From positions 1 through 64,000 of the forward strand of contig JADZAS010000030.1 in NCBI GenBank assembly GCA_020852515.1: 64,000 nt of DNA, given 5' to 3'. A program made the translations under genes and the position numbers. Source of the DNA: Phycisphaerales bacterium (GTDB lineage: Bacteria > Planctomycetota > Phycisphaerae > Phycisphaerales > UBA5793). The notes under the pieces were generated by a model. The model did not search any database, was not told the DNA's origin, and saw nothing but the letters and a program-made list of their open reading frames with translations. Numbering within the stretch: the first letter of the stretch is position 1; each line of letters starts with the position of its first letter. Positions 22,426-31,075 of the stretch are shown here, piece after piece.

Positions 22426-24513
22426 TCAGCCGCCATCGGTCTCCGGCACGGGAGTGAGCAGCGCGATCTTGGAGAGCAGCGCGTCAAAACGGTTGCGGTC
22501 TCCCTCGGTGAGCCCCGTCGCCCGGCCATTACGGATCGCCTCGGCAATGCGGTTGGCCCGCTCGACGTCGGCCGTCTTCTGGCGCAGGACGAGATCGAGT
22601 GCATCGACCCAGTCAGAGCCGCGCGACGCGTCGGCGGCGTCGAACCGGTCGAGCGCGACGAGGGCGATGTTGCGCCACCGCGCCTGCCGATCGGCCTCGT
22701 TGTCGCCCGGCGGGGCCGCCTGCACCGCGGTCAACATCGCCTCCGCATCCGCGCGGTTCCACTGCAGTTCTGCCAGGCGCAGGCACACCTGCCGGCGCAG
22801 CGCCGGCGCCAGCGTCGCCTCGCCTGCGCCGGTGCTGTTGGGCTGCTGGGGCAGCGTGAGCACGCGCGTGAGTGAGTTGATCCGCTGCAGGAGGCTGACG
22901 GACTCGTGCGTGGCCAGCAGGTTGTCGGCTTCGAGCCAGTCCGCCGGGGCAAGTGCCGACAGCGCCTGGGTGACTTCTTCACTGAACTTGGCCGGGTCGA
23001 GCACGTTCCAGCCGAGAATCAGCCGCAGCCCCTCGAGCCCGCCGCGCTTGCCCGCCGCTCGCAGGGCGAAGGGATAGACGATCGGATCGCCGGCGTTGGC
23101 CACGAGAATCTGCGGATGCAGCCCGGATGCAACCAGTCCCCGCGCCGCGGCGGCCTTGCGATCGGCCGGCGTCTGGGGCGATTCGAAGAGTTGAGTCAGC
23201 ATCGCCTGCGCCGCTTCGTTGCCGCACCACGCGAGCAGTTCCGACTCGGCCGCGCTGAGGTTCGCGGCGTCTGTTTCAGCGAGCCGCGCGGCGATCTGAT
23301 CGAGGCTGTCGGGAGCAACGAGACCCGCCACGGTGGCCGTCAGCACCGCCGAGGCGCTCCCCTTGGGCCGCGCCGTCATCAGAAAGCGCTCGACCAGCGC
23401 CGGCACGGCCTCAGCCGACGCCGTTTGAGCGAGCACGGCGAGGATCGCCGCTTCCATCTCGGGGTCCTGCGTCTGGGCCAGGGCGGGACCGACCAGACTC
23501 GCCGCCCGGGTGGCATCGACCAGCGCCAGGCGCCGGATCGCCGGCGGCCGCAGCGCCGGCGCCGGATCCGCAATGATCTTCTCCAGTGCCGCGATGACCT
23601 CGGGCGTCAGGTTCTCCGCGTTGAGCACCCGCTGCTCGACGAGATCGAGCCCGAGGCGGCGCACAGGGACGCGCGGATCCTGCAGCAGCGACAGCAGCAG
23701 CGCATTGCGCTGCGCCGCGTCGGTGAGCGTGTAATTGCGATTCAAAGCGGTGAGCAGGTCGCTCGTGAGCGAAGCGACGTCGCGCTGGAGGACCTGGATG
23801 CGCACCAGCGCATCGCTGCGCTCGCGTTCGAGCCGTCGCAGTTTTCGGCGGATGAGTCCCTCGCGGCCCTGGATGCGATTGTTGCGCCACCACGACTGCC
23901 AGCGCGTCATCGAGTCGCCGTGATCGGCGCCAGTGACGGAAACCAGCGCCTGGAGCGCCGCGGCGCGCACCTGCGCATCGGCGCCGGCGTCGAGGCAGTT
24001 GATGAGTTCATCGACGACCTCGACCTCGGTAAAGCGGCTCAGCGCCGCGATGAGGCTGATCTTCTCGGACGCGGGCGCCTCCGGCCGGCGAAGCCGATCG
24101 ATGAGCCGGGGCAGCACGGCCGTGGAATACGACCCGATCGCATCGGCCAGATCCGCCAGGAGTTCAGGCGGCGCGGCGATGAGATCGTTCAGCAACGGGT
24201 CGAACAACTGTTCAGGCGGGACGTCCATGTCGCGAATGGACGTGCAGATGAGGGTGACGAGTTCGGGCCGGTCGAAGTCGCCTAGTCGCTCGCTGATCAC
24301 CTGCATGGACTCATCCCAGCCGCTCTCAAGAAGTCGCCGGGCCGCGGTCCGCTGCACGTTGAGGTCGGCCGGCGAGGTGGACAGCACGGACTTCCAGATT
24401 TCGAGATCCGCCCGCTGAGACTCGGTCAACTGAGCCCCGGCCGGCGGCGCCCAGCCCATCAGAAGTGACGCAAGGCACGCAAGGAGAAGAGATTGAAGCG
24501 TTCGGCAGCGCAT
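22426..24513 (-). CDS. Exported HEAT-repeat-like protein
   Basis: A 695-residue protein with a signal peptide (LLLACLASLLMGWAPPAGAQ). The mature chain is built of paired helices. Several units read like HEAT repeats, such as LPRLIDRLRRPEAPASEKISLIAAL and AQVRAAALQALVSV. WQSWWRNN near residue 220 is a motif often seen at the end of HEAT arrays in planctomycete proteins. The central part has another run of ARM/HEAT-like helices. It is likely a periplasmic scaffold; no enzyme motif is seen. It is divergent from the TPR gene and shares the intergenic region 24514-24688. Confidence 0.75.
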   Translation of the reverse strand: MRCRTLQSLLLACLASLLMGWAPPAGAQLTESQRADLEIWKSVLSTSPADLNVQRTAARRLLESGWDESMQVISERLGDFDRPELVTLICTSIRDMDVPPEQLFDPLLNDLIAAPPELLADLADAIGSYSTAVLPRLIDRLRRPEAPASEKISLIAALSRFTEVEVVDELINCLDAGADAQVRAAALQALVSVTGADHGDSMTRWQSWWRNNRIQGREGLIRRKLRRLERERSDALVRIQVLQRDVASLTSDLLTALNRNYTLTDAAQRNALLLSLLQDPRVPVRRLGLDLVEQRVLNAENLTPEVIAALEKIIADPAPALRPPAIRRLALVDATRAASLVGPALAQTQDPEMEAAILAVLAQTASAEAVPALVERFLMTARPKGSASAVLTATVAGLVAPDSLDQIAARLAETDAANLSAAESELLAWCGNEAAQAMLTQLFESPQTPADRKAAAARGLVASGLHPQILVANAGDPIVYPFALRAAGKRGGLEGLRLILGWNVLDPAKFSEEVTQALSALAPADWLEADNLLATHESVSLLQRINSLTRVLTLPQQPNSTGAGEATLAPALRRQVCLRLAELQWNRADAEAMLTAVQAAPPGDNEADRQARWRNIALVALDRFDAADASRGSDWVDALDLVLRQKTADVERANRIAEAIRNGRATGLTEGDRNRFDALLSKIALLTPVPETDGG

Positions 24514-24562
24514 GATGTGGCGTAATCAGCAAAGATCGACGATCAAGGGCTTTCGTGTCGAT

Positions 24563-24592
24563 TTAACTGACGATTGCTTGGCGGAGTATAAT
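24563..24592 (+). promoter_or_regulatory. Promoter of the TPR gene with perfect TATAAT
   Basis: TATAAT at 24587-24592 with TTAACT at 24563-24568, 18 bases apart. Transcription would start near 24599 and give a leader of about 90 bases before the ATG at 24689. Confidence 0.6.
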
Positions 24593-24688
24593 CCGGGCAA
24601 TTCCGGAGAGTCTCCTTCGATTCAAGGTCCGACCTGATTTACCGTCAGTTTCCTCTACGTTGAATCGGCCCGGCGAGGTTTGAATTTC

Positions 24689-26047
24689 ATGAGCGAATGG
24701 CAGAGCGGCGAAGAACACGTTCAGCGGGCGCATGAACTCTTCGAACTGGGCCGCTGGGAAGAGGCCGAGGCCGAACTGCGCAAGGCCCTGGCGCTCAACC
24801 CCCATCAGCCGGACTGGACCTACAACCTCGGCCTCACGCTTGAGGCCGCTGGCCGCCTCGAAGAGGCCATCGAAGCCTTCAAAGCCACCCACGCGCTCGA
24901 TCCACACAACCACCAGGCCCTCGTCAGCCTGGGCGTGAACCTCGGCCGCATCGACCAGCCCACCGAGGCGCTGGCGGCGCTGGGCAAGGCCGTCGCGCTC
25001 GAACCCTCGAACGAATCGGCCTACTGCCCGCAGATCGCCGCCCTGACGATGCTCAACCGGCACGACGAAGCCGAGCAGGTCTACTACCTCGCCCGGCAGA
25101 TTCGCGACGAGTGCCCGGTGTGCTGCGCGCACCTGGGCGAAAGTCTGCTCCAGCGCCGGCTGTTTGAAAAGGCGATCTGGTGCTTCAAGGAAGCGGCCCG
25201 ACTCGATCCGCGCATGCCGCGCGTCCACGCCCGCCTCGCCGCCGCCTACGCCGCGCTCGGCCAGCCCGAGCAGGCCCTGCGCCTGTATCTGCGCGACCTG
25301 CGCGAGGATCCGGGCAACATCGGTACGCTGCTCGATCTCGGCCAGCATCTCTTCGCGATGGATCGTCTCGCCGAAGCCGCCGAGAAGTTCCGTCGCATCC
25401 TCGAACTTGAGCCGGCCAACAGCGACGCGCATTTCCACTTGGGCCAGATTGCCCTCAAGGCCCAGCACTACCAGGCCGCGGCGCTCGAGTTCGAACTCGT
25501 CGCCAAGCTCAACGCCGAGTACCCCGGCGTCGCGCTCAACACGGCGATCGTCGCCTTTCACACCGGCCGGCACGATCTGGCCCGCCGCCATCTCAACGCC
25601 GTCATGGAGACGCTCACCGCCGACGAGCCTGATCTGATCGGCCTGGCGGACCTGCTGCACAAAGTCGGCCTCAACGACCAGGCCTTGGTCGCGCTGCGCC
25701 TGCTGGTCGATCGCGAGCCGGGCGCGGCCGAGGGCTGGCATCGCATCGGCGTGCTCCTGCTTAAGAGAGGCGACTACGAGGGCGGGATCGACGCCACGCG
25801 CCAGGCGCTGCGCATCGACGCCTCGCACGAGCGCGCCAATCACAACCTGCTGCTGGCCTACATCCGCTCGGGCCGGTTGAGTCGGGCCCGCGTCATGCTG
25901 CGCCGGGCCCAGAAGGCCGCCCCGCACGATCCGACCATCCGCCGCCTGGCGGTTCGCTTCCAGACCCTCTGGCTCGTGCACGGCATCGGCCGCGGGCTCA
26001 GGCGCCTCATCGAGCGACGGCTCGGCCTGGGCGCCAGCCACAATTGA
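24689..26047 (+). CDS. Tetratricopeptide-repeat protein
   Basis: A 452-residue soluble protein without signal peptide. The ATG at 24689 has GAGG about ten bases upstream; the TTG at 24680 is less likely. About ten TPR units follow one another (AHELFELGRWEEAEAELRKAL, NLGLTLEAAGRLEEAIEAF, and so on) from residue 10 to about 415. A basic helical tail (RGLRRLIERRLGLGA) ends the chain. TPR arrays bind other proteins; no catalytic domain is attached. The gene is monocistronic, with the PilZ cluster convergent to it. Confidence 0.9.
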   Translation: MSEWQSGEEHVQRAHELFELGRWEEAEAELRKALALNPHQPDWTYNLGLTLEAAGRLEEAIEAFKATHALDPHNHQALVSLGVNLGRIDQPTEALAALGKAVALEPSNESAYCPQIAALTMLNRHDEAEQVYYLARQIRDECPVCCAHLGESLLQRRLFEKAIWCFKEAARLDPRMPRVHARLAAAYAALGQPEQALRLYLRDLREDPGNIGTLLDLGQHLFAMDRLAEAAEKFRRILELEPANSDAHFHLGQIALKAQHYQAAALEFELVAKLNAEYPGVALNTAIVAFHTGRHDLARRHLNAVMETLTADEPDLIGLADLLHKVGLNDQALVALRLLVDREPGAAEGWHRIGVLLLKRGDYEGGIDATRQALRIDASHERANHNLLLAYIRSGRLSRARVMLRRAQKAAPHDPTIRRLAVRFQTLWLVHGIGRGLRRLIERRLGLGASHN

Positions 26048-26172
26048 CCGGCGCAGGTCAGATGCAACCACCGTGAAGCACCCTCAATCAAGCGCCAGGT
26101 CCAGTCGTCCCCCAACGCTGCGAACAACTGCTCCGCCGCGGCGCGACCGATGCCGCGCGGCTGCCGTCAGGC

Positions 26173-26616
26173 CTATGCCGCCCCGCGCTCCGGAAGGCTT
26201 CGCTTCTGCGCCGGCCGCAGCGCCAGTTGCGGCCCGGATCGGGTTCGCATGACCAGCAGCCCGTCGCCGCAACCTGATTCCGCCGACCACTTCGCGCCGA
26301 CGATATGAGCACCAAGGGAGGGATCGAAGCGGCAGTGCACTGCCTCGATGTCGCGAATCCTGCCGCTGCTGCCATCGCACTGGAGCAGTACGGAGCCGCG
26401 CGTGCCGACCGCCACGGCGATCTCGCAGATCAGTCCGATTCCCCCCAGCCCGAGATCGCAGCATCTGATCGAGACCGGCTCGATCGGCGTTCCCTGCGGG
26501 AACCAGCACACCTGACACTGGTCATTCCAGTCGAAGCGCTCGTGCGCGCGATTGGTGCGCCCCTTCGGCTTGCCGTATTGCGGCTGACTACTCTGAACCC
26601 CTTCGCCGGCATTCAT
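26173..26616 (-). CDS. PilZ-domain protein, third gene of a tandem set
   Basis: A 147-residue protein. I chose the ATG at 26616, preceded by GGGAGGAC; the frame extends upstream without a ribosome site. RAHER (Arg23, Arg27) is the RxxxR motif of PilZ domains, and DLGLGGIG stands where DxSxxG is expected, so the serine is replaced by glycine. The barrel strands follow (VLLQCDG, VHCRFDPSLGAHIVGAKW). PilZ proteins bind cyclic di-GMP and pass the signal to motility or matrix systems. The nonstandard second motif may lower binding. It lies 14 bases after the middle paralogue. Confidence 0.75.
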   Translation of the reverse strand: MNAGEGVQSSQPQYGKPKGRTNRAHERFDWNDQCQVCWFPQGTPIEPVSIRCCDLGLGGIGLICEIAVAVGTRGSVLLQCDGSSGRIRDIEAVHCRFDPSLGAHIVGAKWSAESGCGDGLLVMRTRSGPQLALRPAQKRSLPERGAA

Positions 26617-26630
26617 GGCCGTCCTCCCCC

Positions 26631-27101
26631 TCAGCGAGACCCGAACTTGTGCTCCACTAGCTCCGGAGGCCGGCTCAGGCGGCAGACATCCCGCCGCGCC
26701 CGCAGCAGGCCGACGATCAGCCGTGGCCCGTCCGGAGTCATCTCCGCTTTGACTTCCGGCAGCCCGGCCGGCTCGCCGATCCACTGAGCGCCGATCAAGT
26801 GGGACATCGATCCCATGAGGTAGCGGCAGTGGACCACCTTCGCGTAATGCAGCTTCAACTGTCGGTCGGCGCCGACGAACATGACCAGACCGATCGAGCC
26901 CGGATGGATCATGTTCGGGCAGATCAGGCCGATGCCGCCCGCGCTGAGGTCCGTTGTGCCCACCACGACGGGACGACCGATCATCGAGTCACGAACCCAA
27001 GACACATGAACCCAGTGACGCCACTCATAGCGATCATGAAGCCGGTCGGACGCCGCGCCCCCCGACGGGGCAAGAGGTTTTGAACTCCACCAATTCTCCA
27101 C
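26631..27101 (-). CDS. PilZ-domain protein, second gene of a tandem set
   Basis: A 156-residue protein starting at GTG 27101, just after GGAGGGGG; a GTG at 27134 is the longer option. Both cyclic di-GMP motifs are intact: RLHDR (Arg20, Arg24) and DLSAGG, followed by strands ending in VHCRYLMGSMSHLIGAQW. A 50-residue tail follows. It shares with its two neighbours the aromatic W after the RxxxR motif and the H-C/G-R-Y/F-x-x-x-x-x-x-H-x-I-G block, so the three form one local family. It is probably a cytosolic second-messenger receptor. Confidence 0.75.
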   Translation of the reverse strand: MENWWSSKPLAPSGGAASDRLHDRYEWRHWVHVSWVRDSMIGRPVVVGTTDLSAGGIGLICPNMIHPGSIGLVMFVGADRQLKLHYAKVVHCRYLMGSMSHLIGAQWIGEPAGLPEVKAEMTPDGPRLIVGLLRARRDVCRLSRPPELVEHKFGSR

Positions 27102-27264
27102 GGGTCCCCCTCCGAGGCGGTTATCCGCTCGCACGGCATGGCGAGAGTGCCGCCGCCATCAATCATTTCGCACCATCAGGGGTTTCGCTTTGATGCTCGT
27201 GAGCCAAACCGCTCAACAGCGGCCAGCCGGCTCGCATCATCCGATAGAGTTGACCTGTTTTCGC

Positions 27265-27690
27265 TCAGATCATGCGGGGGGGCAGGTCCGAATCGAATTC
27301 GAGCCGCAGGCCCGACGCCGTCTGCACGACCTTGACGGCCGGCGCGTTCTCGGGCGCAGCGATCCAGCGACAACCGATAACATGCGCTTTGCGCTCCGGC
27401 ACATATCGGCCGTGCAACACCTCGATCCAGCGCACGCTGTGTCCGGCTGATCCCTCCGAGAGCAGCACTGCACCGCAGCGGCCGGTGTGGATCCACGGCG
27501 AGGAGAGCAGCGCCACGCCGCCTGCGCTGAGATCCTGCGTGCGCAGGATCACCAGCGTTCCCCGGCCGTGCTCATCTAGCCAGAGCACCTGCACGCGGGT
27601 TTTCCAGTCGAAGCGGTCGTAACGGCGCTTGCCCGCCCCGGCCACCGGGACCGCATCGCCATCAGCCCTGGAATGTGTCGCGGAACTCAT
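27265..27690 (-). CDS. PilZ-domain protein, first gene of a tandem set
   Basis: A 141-residue protein. I prefer the ATG at 27690 over a longer frame to 27783 because the family match begins soon after it, though the ribosome site is weak. RRYDR (Arg22, Arg26) and DLSAGG are intact PilZ motifs, followed by LHGRYVPERKAHVIGCRW. It is separated from the middle paralogue by 163 bases in which I see no gene. The three proteins probably read the same signal (cyclic di-GMP) and differ in partners. The partner genes are not adjacent. Confidence 0.75.
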   Translation of the reverse strand: MSSATHSRADGDAVPVAGAGKRRYDRFDWKTRVQVLWLDEHGRGTLVILRTQDLSAGGVALLSSPWIHTGRCGAVLLSEGSAGHSVRWIEVLHGRYVPERKAHVIGCRWIAAPENAPAVKVVQTASGLRLEFDSDLPPRMI

Positions 27691-27839
27691 GTCTACCCGG
27701 CCCCTCGCAGGCGGGACACGCCGGACCCGCCGCTCTCTCATCGGCAAGATTCTGCATCTGATCTCGCCGCCCATGCCCGCCATCCGGTTTCGCGGTACAT
27801 ATAGAATGGTTTTTCCGTTCCGGATAAGAAAGGCCCCCG

Positions 27840-28397
27840 ATGCCCCTGACTGCCCATGAGGCTCGAACGTTGATGCACGAATGGGTCGCCAGCCCGGCCC
27901 TGCGCATCCATATGGAGTGCGTCGCCGCCTGCATGGCCTCCTACGCCCGAGAACTCGACCCCGCCCAACTTGAGCGCTGGGTCGTCACCGGCCTGCTCCA
28001 TGACTTCGACTATGAAAAGCACCCGTCGCGCGAGGAGCACCCGTTCGTCGGCGTCGCTCATCTTGAATCCATCGGCGTTGATGACGAGATCCGCACCGCC
28101 ATACTCGGCCATGCGGAATACAGCGGCGTGCCGCGCGACACGCCCATGGCCCGCACCCTCTTTGCGGTGGACGAGCTGGCCGGATTCATCGTGGCGTGCG
28201 CCAAGGTCCGGCCCAACGGCCTGGCCGATCTCGAAGCCCGGAGCGTGAAGAAGAAACTGAAAGACAAAGCCTTCGCAGCCGCCGTGAGCCGCCAGGACAT
28301 CGAACAGGGCATTGAAGAACTCCAGGTCGATCGCGACGCCCACATTCAGCGCTGCATCGACGCCATCGCGGCCCAGGCGCAGCGACTCGGTCTGTAG
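27840..28397 (+). CDS. HD-domain metal-dependent phosphohydrolase-like protein
   Basis: A 185-residue protein with the HD fold: His24, HD pair in GLLHDFDYEKHP (His54, Asp55), a second histidine stretch near HAEYSG and DELAGF. This is the single-domain HDIG type annotated in many genomes as hydrolase of unknown substrate; family members cut nucleotides or cyclic dinucleotides. It lacks the GYP motif of cyclic-di-GMP phosphodiesterases. The upstream region has an AT-rich stretch around 27797-27806 that may be a -10 element. It lies beside the PilZ genes but on the other strand. Confidence 0.8.
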   Translation: MPLTAHEARTLMHEWVASPALRIHMECVAACMASYARELDPAQLERWVVTGLLHDFDYEKHPSREEHPFVGVAHLESIGVDDEIRTAILGHAEYSGVPRDTPMARTLFAVDELAGFIVACAKVRPNGLADLEARSVKKKLKDKAFAAAVSRQDIEQGIEELQVDRDAHIQRCIDAIAAQAQRLGL

Positions 28398-28412
28398 TCA
28401 CCCCGCCAGTGG

Positions 28413-28601
28413 TCAGGCAGCGTCGATCATCACCTGCCGCAGTTCAGGATCCGAAAGCAGCGCGCGAAGGATCTTCCGCTGTGCTCGGATGCACACCCGC
28501 TCGACCTCCGCGGAACTGACCTCCGCGCCATAGCGGTCGCTGAGCACCTGCGCGATCGACTCGAACGACCGCTTTGGCTCAGTCTCGGGTTGAGTCTCCA
28601 T
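28413..28601 (-). CDS. 62-residue protein of unknown function
   Basis: A short frame (METQPETEPKRSF to QVMIDAA) that follows the basic small protein by 28 bases. It is acidic at the front and then has two helices with Cys and Arg (VERVCIRAQRKILRALL). The open frame extends far upstream, but only through the repeat-coded region, so I start at the first ATG. No family is recognised. It may be translated with the gene before it; a GTG at 28622 is an alternative start. Confidence 0.5.
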   Translation of the reverse strand: METQPETEPKRSFESIAQVLSDRYGAEVSSAEVERVCIRAQRKILRALLSDPELRQVMIDAA

Positions 28602-28629
28602 GTGCGTGCGGCCCGGCCTCACGACGCCC

Positions 28630-28812
28630 TCACTTTGACTTTGACTCTGACTTTGACTTCGACTTGGTGCGGCCTTCCTTGCCTCGCTGCTTGTTGACGG
28701 TGCGCGCCGCGATTTCCTTGGCGCGGTCCTTGCTGCGACCCTGTTCACGTTCGCTCTCCTTGACGTGCTCGTACTGACGCTCGTCCTTCTTCGTCCATGA
28801 TTTCTTAGGCAT
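28630..28812 (-). CDS. Small basic protein of the family often annotated as plasmid stabilization protein
   Basis: A 60-residue, very charged protein starting MPKKSWTKKDERQYEHVK. AGGAG sits seven bases before the ATG at 28812. The central block DRAKEIAARTVNKQRGKEGRT is, from memory, the conserved core of small chromosomal proteins carrying the label plasmid stabilization protein; the label is not backed by a clear toxin-antitoxin function. The C-terminus is a lysine-serine tail (KSKSKSESKSK) coded by five near-identical hexamers, so its length could vary between strains. Confidence 0.65.
   Translation of the reverse strand: MPKKSWTKKDERQYEHVKESEREQGRSKDRAKEIAARTVNKQRGKEGRTKSKSKSESKSK
28633..28662. 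repeat. Hexanucleotide microsatellite CTTTGA x5 coding a Lys-Ser tail
   Basis: Five consecutive six-base units (CTTTGA, CTTTGA, CTCTGA, CTTTGA, CTTCGA on the plus strand) encode the K-S/E-S repeats at the C-terminus of the small basic protein. Confidence 0.8.
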
Positions 28813-29022
28813 AGGGTGGCTCCTCTCGTGCAATGAGTTGCTGCGGCCGCCCGGTGTCGGGTTTGCCTCACAACAATGTCAAAACCATACCGGTTGCTCC
28901 TGATCGACCGGTGAAATTGTGATGAAATCCTGCTCATCAGGGCGGTTTCCCCCGGCCGCGACGGCGCAACGGGATACTTTGCCTAGCGACAGCCGCTCGC
29001 ACTTCGGTTACGCTCGCTCAAC

Positions 29023-30303
29023 GTGACCGCGCCAACATCCATCGAACCGCACCCGGACCCGCAGTCGTCGTCAACGACCCCAGGCGCACACGACGACCTG
29101 CATTCCGGCCACCTCTACTGGCCGACGCGCAGCCGGTCTGCGCCGCTCGAGCCCGCCGCGCTCGCGCCCGCACAACTCGACGCAGTCATCCTCGGCGCGG
29201 GGATCACCGGCGCCTTCGTGGCCCACGCCCTGGCCCGGGCCGGCGTGAGCGTCGGCGTACTCGATGCGCGCGGCCCGGGCCGCGGCAGCACCGCCGCCAG
29301 CACCGCGCTTCTCCTCTACGAACTCGACACGCCGCTCACTGAGCTCTCGACGCGCATCGGGCCCCCCGCCGCAGCCGAGGCGTACCTTGCCGCCTGGCGC
29401 GCGCTGGGTGACTTGCGGGCTCTCGTGGCCGACCTCGACGACGACGCCGATCTCGCAGCGCGCCCGAGCCTGCACCTCGCAGCCCATCGCCGCGACATGC
29501 GCCGCCTCAAGGCCGAGGCGAAGGCCCGCAGCGAACTGGGCATCGCCGTCGAAATCCTCGGCCAGCGCGACCTTCGCGATCGCTTCGGCATCAACCGGCC
29601 CGGCGCGCTGCTCAGCGCCGATGCGTTCGAAGTCGATCCGCTTCGGCTCACCATGGCGCTGCTCCGCTCGGCGCAGCGCGCCGGCGCCGTCCTGCTGCCG
29701 CCCGGCGTCGTGGACGCTTCCGCGCTCGCTGACAGGGGCCGGCCTTTTCGATTGCGCTCGACCTGCAGCGGCGCCATCAGCGCGCGCCACGTCGTCATCG
29801 CCACCGGCTATGAAACGCCCGATGAGTTTGCCGAGATCGCACGCCGCGTCCAACTGCGCAGCACCTACGTCGTCGCCACCGAACCGCTGCCCGCCGAGCC
29901 GTGGCCGCAGCGCGCCCTGCTGTGGGACACCGGCGAACCCTATCTCTACGCCCGCACAACTGCCGACGGCCGCGTGCTCATCGGCGGGGAGGACGAGCCC
30001 TTCATGGCCGCCGATCGGCGCGATGCGCTCATTCCGGCCAAGTCGCGCCGCCTGCTCAAGCAGTTGCGCGAACTGGCGCCGGGAATCGATCCCCGCCCGG
30101 CGTTTCAGTGGGCCGGCGCCTTCGCCCAGACGCACGACGGCCTGCCCTGGATCGGCCGGCATCGCAACTGGCCCGACGTGCACTTTGCGCTTGGCTATGG
30201 CGGCAACGGCATCACCTTCAGCCTCATCGCCGCGCAAATCATCGCCAACAGCATCACGGGCCATGCCGACCCGCGCGCCCAACTCTTCGGCTTCGGCCGC
30301 TAA
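29023..30303 (+). CDS. FAD-dependent oxidoreductase of the DAO (glycine oxidase / amino acid dehydrogenase) family
   Basis: A 426-residue flavoprotein. The dinucleotide loop is AVILGAGITGAFVA near residue 55, followed by VGVLDARGPGRGSTAAST, as in DAO-family enzymes. The second FAD contact is VVIATGYETPD and the C-terminal flavin motif is FALGYGGNGITFS. Members oxidise amines or D-amino acids. The 30-residue N-terminal extension (HPDPQSSSTTPGAHDD) is polar. It includes LYWPTR, a motif seen in related FAD enzymes before the core. The start is GTG at 29023 without a strong ribosome site. An acetyltransferase gene follows 56 bases later. Confidence 0.85.
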   Translation: MTAPTSIEPHPDPQSSSTTPGAHDDLHSGHLYWPTRSRSAPLEPAALAPAQLDAVILGAGITGAFVAHALARAGVSVGVLDARGPGRGSTAASTALLLYELDTPLTELSTRIGPPAAAEAYLAAWRALGDLRALVADLDDDADLAARPSLHLAAHRRDMRRLKAEAKARSELGIAVEILGQRDLRDRFGINRPGALLSADAFEVDPLRLTMALLRSAQRAGAVLLPPGVVDASALADRGRPFRLRSTCSGAISARHVVIATGYETPDEFAEIARRVQLRSTYVVATEPLPAEPWPQRALLWDTGEPYLYARTTADGRVLIGGEDEPFMAADRRDALIPAKSRRLLKQLRELAPGIDPRPAFQWAGAFAQTHDGLPWIGRHRNWPDVHFALGYGGNGITFSLIAAQIIANSITGHADPRAQLFGFGR

Positions 30304-30359
30304 ACGCGCCCGCACGGCTGCCGCGCGAATACCATGCTCGCGCCCCAGCGGAGCCTGCC

Positions 30360-30932
30360 ATGGTGCACCTGCGTCTGACGACCGAATCGGATATCCCGGC
30401 GATCGTGGACATCGCCAACTGGTACGCCGCCAACACCCCGGCCAACTTCGCCGTCACGCCCGAGCCGGTGTCGATTTGGATTGACGCCTGGCGCCAGCAG
30501 CGCGAGAAGTACGCCTGGTTCGTCGCCGAGCAGGCGGGCGAGGGCATCGTCGGTTTCGCCAAGGCCTCGCCGTTTCGCGCGCGCTGCGCCTACCTGTGGA
30601 CCATCGAAACCACCGTCTACCTCCGTGCCGGCTGGCACGGCCGGGGAATCGGCCGCGACCTCTACGAACGCGTGCTCTCGATCAGCCGCCGCCAGGGATA
30701 CCGCAAGGCCATCGGCGGCATCACCCTGCCGAATCCTGCGAGCGTGAGCCTGCACGAGCACTTCGGGTTCCGACACGTGGGCACCATGTTTCGCGTCGGC
30801 TGGAAGTTCGGCCAGTGGCACGACGTGGGGTTCTGGGAATTGGAATTCGACGGCGGCGACTCGCGGGAACCCACTGAAAACATTGCACTTGTGGCCGAAG
30901 TGCTCGCAAATCCCGCTCCGACTGCCTCTTGA
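30360..30932 (+). CDS. GNAT acetyltransferase, phosphinothricin-acetyltransferase-like
   Basis: A 190-residue N-acetyltransferase. GGAG lies six bases before the ATG at 30360. It opens with LRLTTESDIPAIVDIANWYAANTPANF, the usual start of the Pat/YncA/ArsN2-like subgroup. The acetyl-CoA loop is WHGRGIG near residue 95, and the C-terminal NPASVSLHEHFGFRHVG is the subgroup signature. Such enzymes acetylate small amines, for example methionine sulfone, phosphinothricin or organoarsenic compounds. The exact substrate is not visible. It may share a transcript with the FAD oxidoreductase. Confidence 0.85.
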   Translation: MVHLRLTTESDIPAIVDIANWYAANTPANFAVTPEPVSIWIDAWRQQREKYAWFVAEQAGEGIVGFAKASPFRARCAYLWTIETTVYLRAGWHGRGIGRDLYERVLSISRRQGYRKAIGGITLPNPASVSLHEHFGFRHVGTMFRVGWKFGQWHDVGFWELEFDGGDSREPTENIALVAEVLANPAPTAS

Positions 30933-31075
30933 ACTACAGTTTGTGGTAGAATCATCCGCCGGGCAAGGCCAATAAAATCACGCTTGCCCGGCGCGCGCCC
31001 GCCGCCTCGCCTGCATCGGCCGCGCCTGCGACATCGGCCATCCTTTACTGGCGACTAACCAAAGGAGAGACTCAG

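Noticed and set aside
22906-24285. A 459-codon plus-strand frame in the HEAT gene
   Set aside because: Shadow of the minus-strand gene; Arg/Gln/Gly-rich with no domain.
28633-28662. Possible CRISPR-like repeat
   Set aside because: Units are only six bases with no spacers and lie inside a coding tail.
28413-28812. Toxin-antitoxin pair
   Set aside because: The label plasmid stabilization on the small basic family is not supported by a toxin or antitoxin fold, and the second frame has no known domain.
29023-30932. Linking the FAD oxidoreductase and GNAT enzyme to the arsenic operon as one system
   Set aside because: They lie more than 10 kb from arsR with housekeeping genes between them; the substrate class is only a family possibility.
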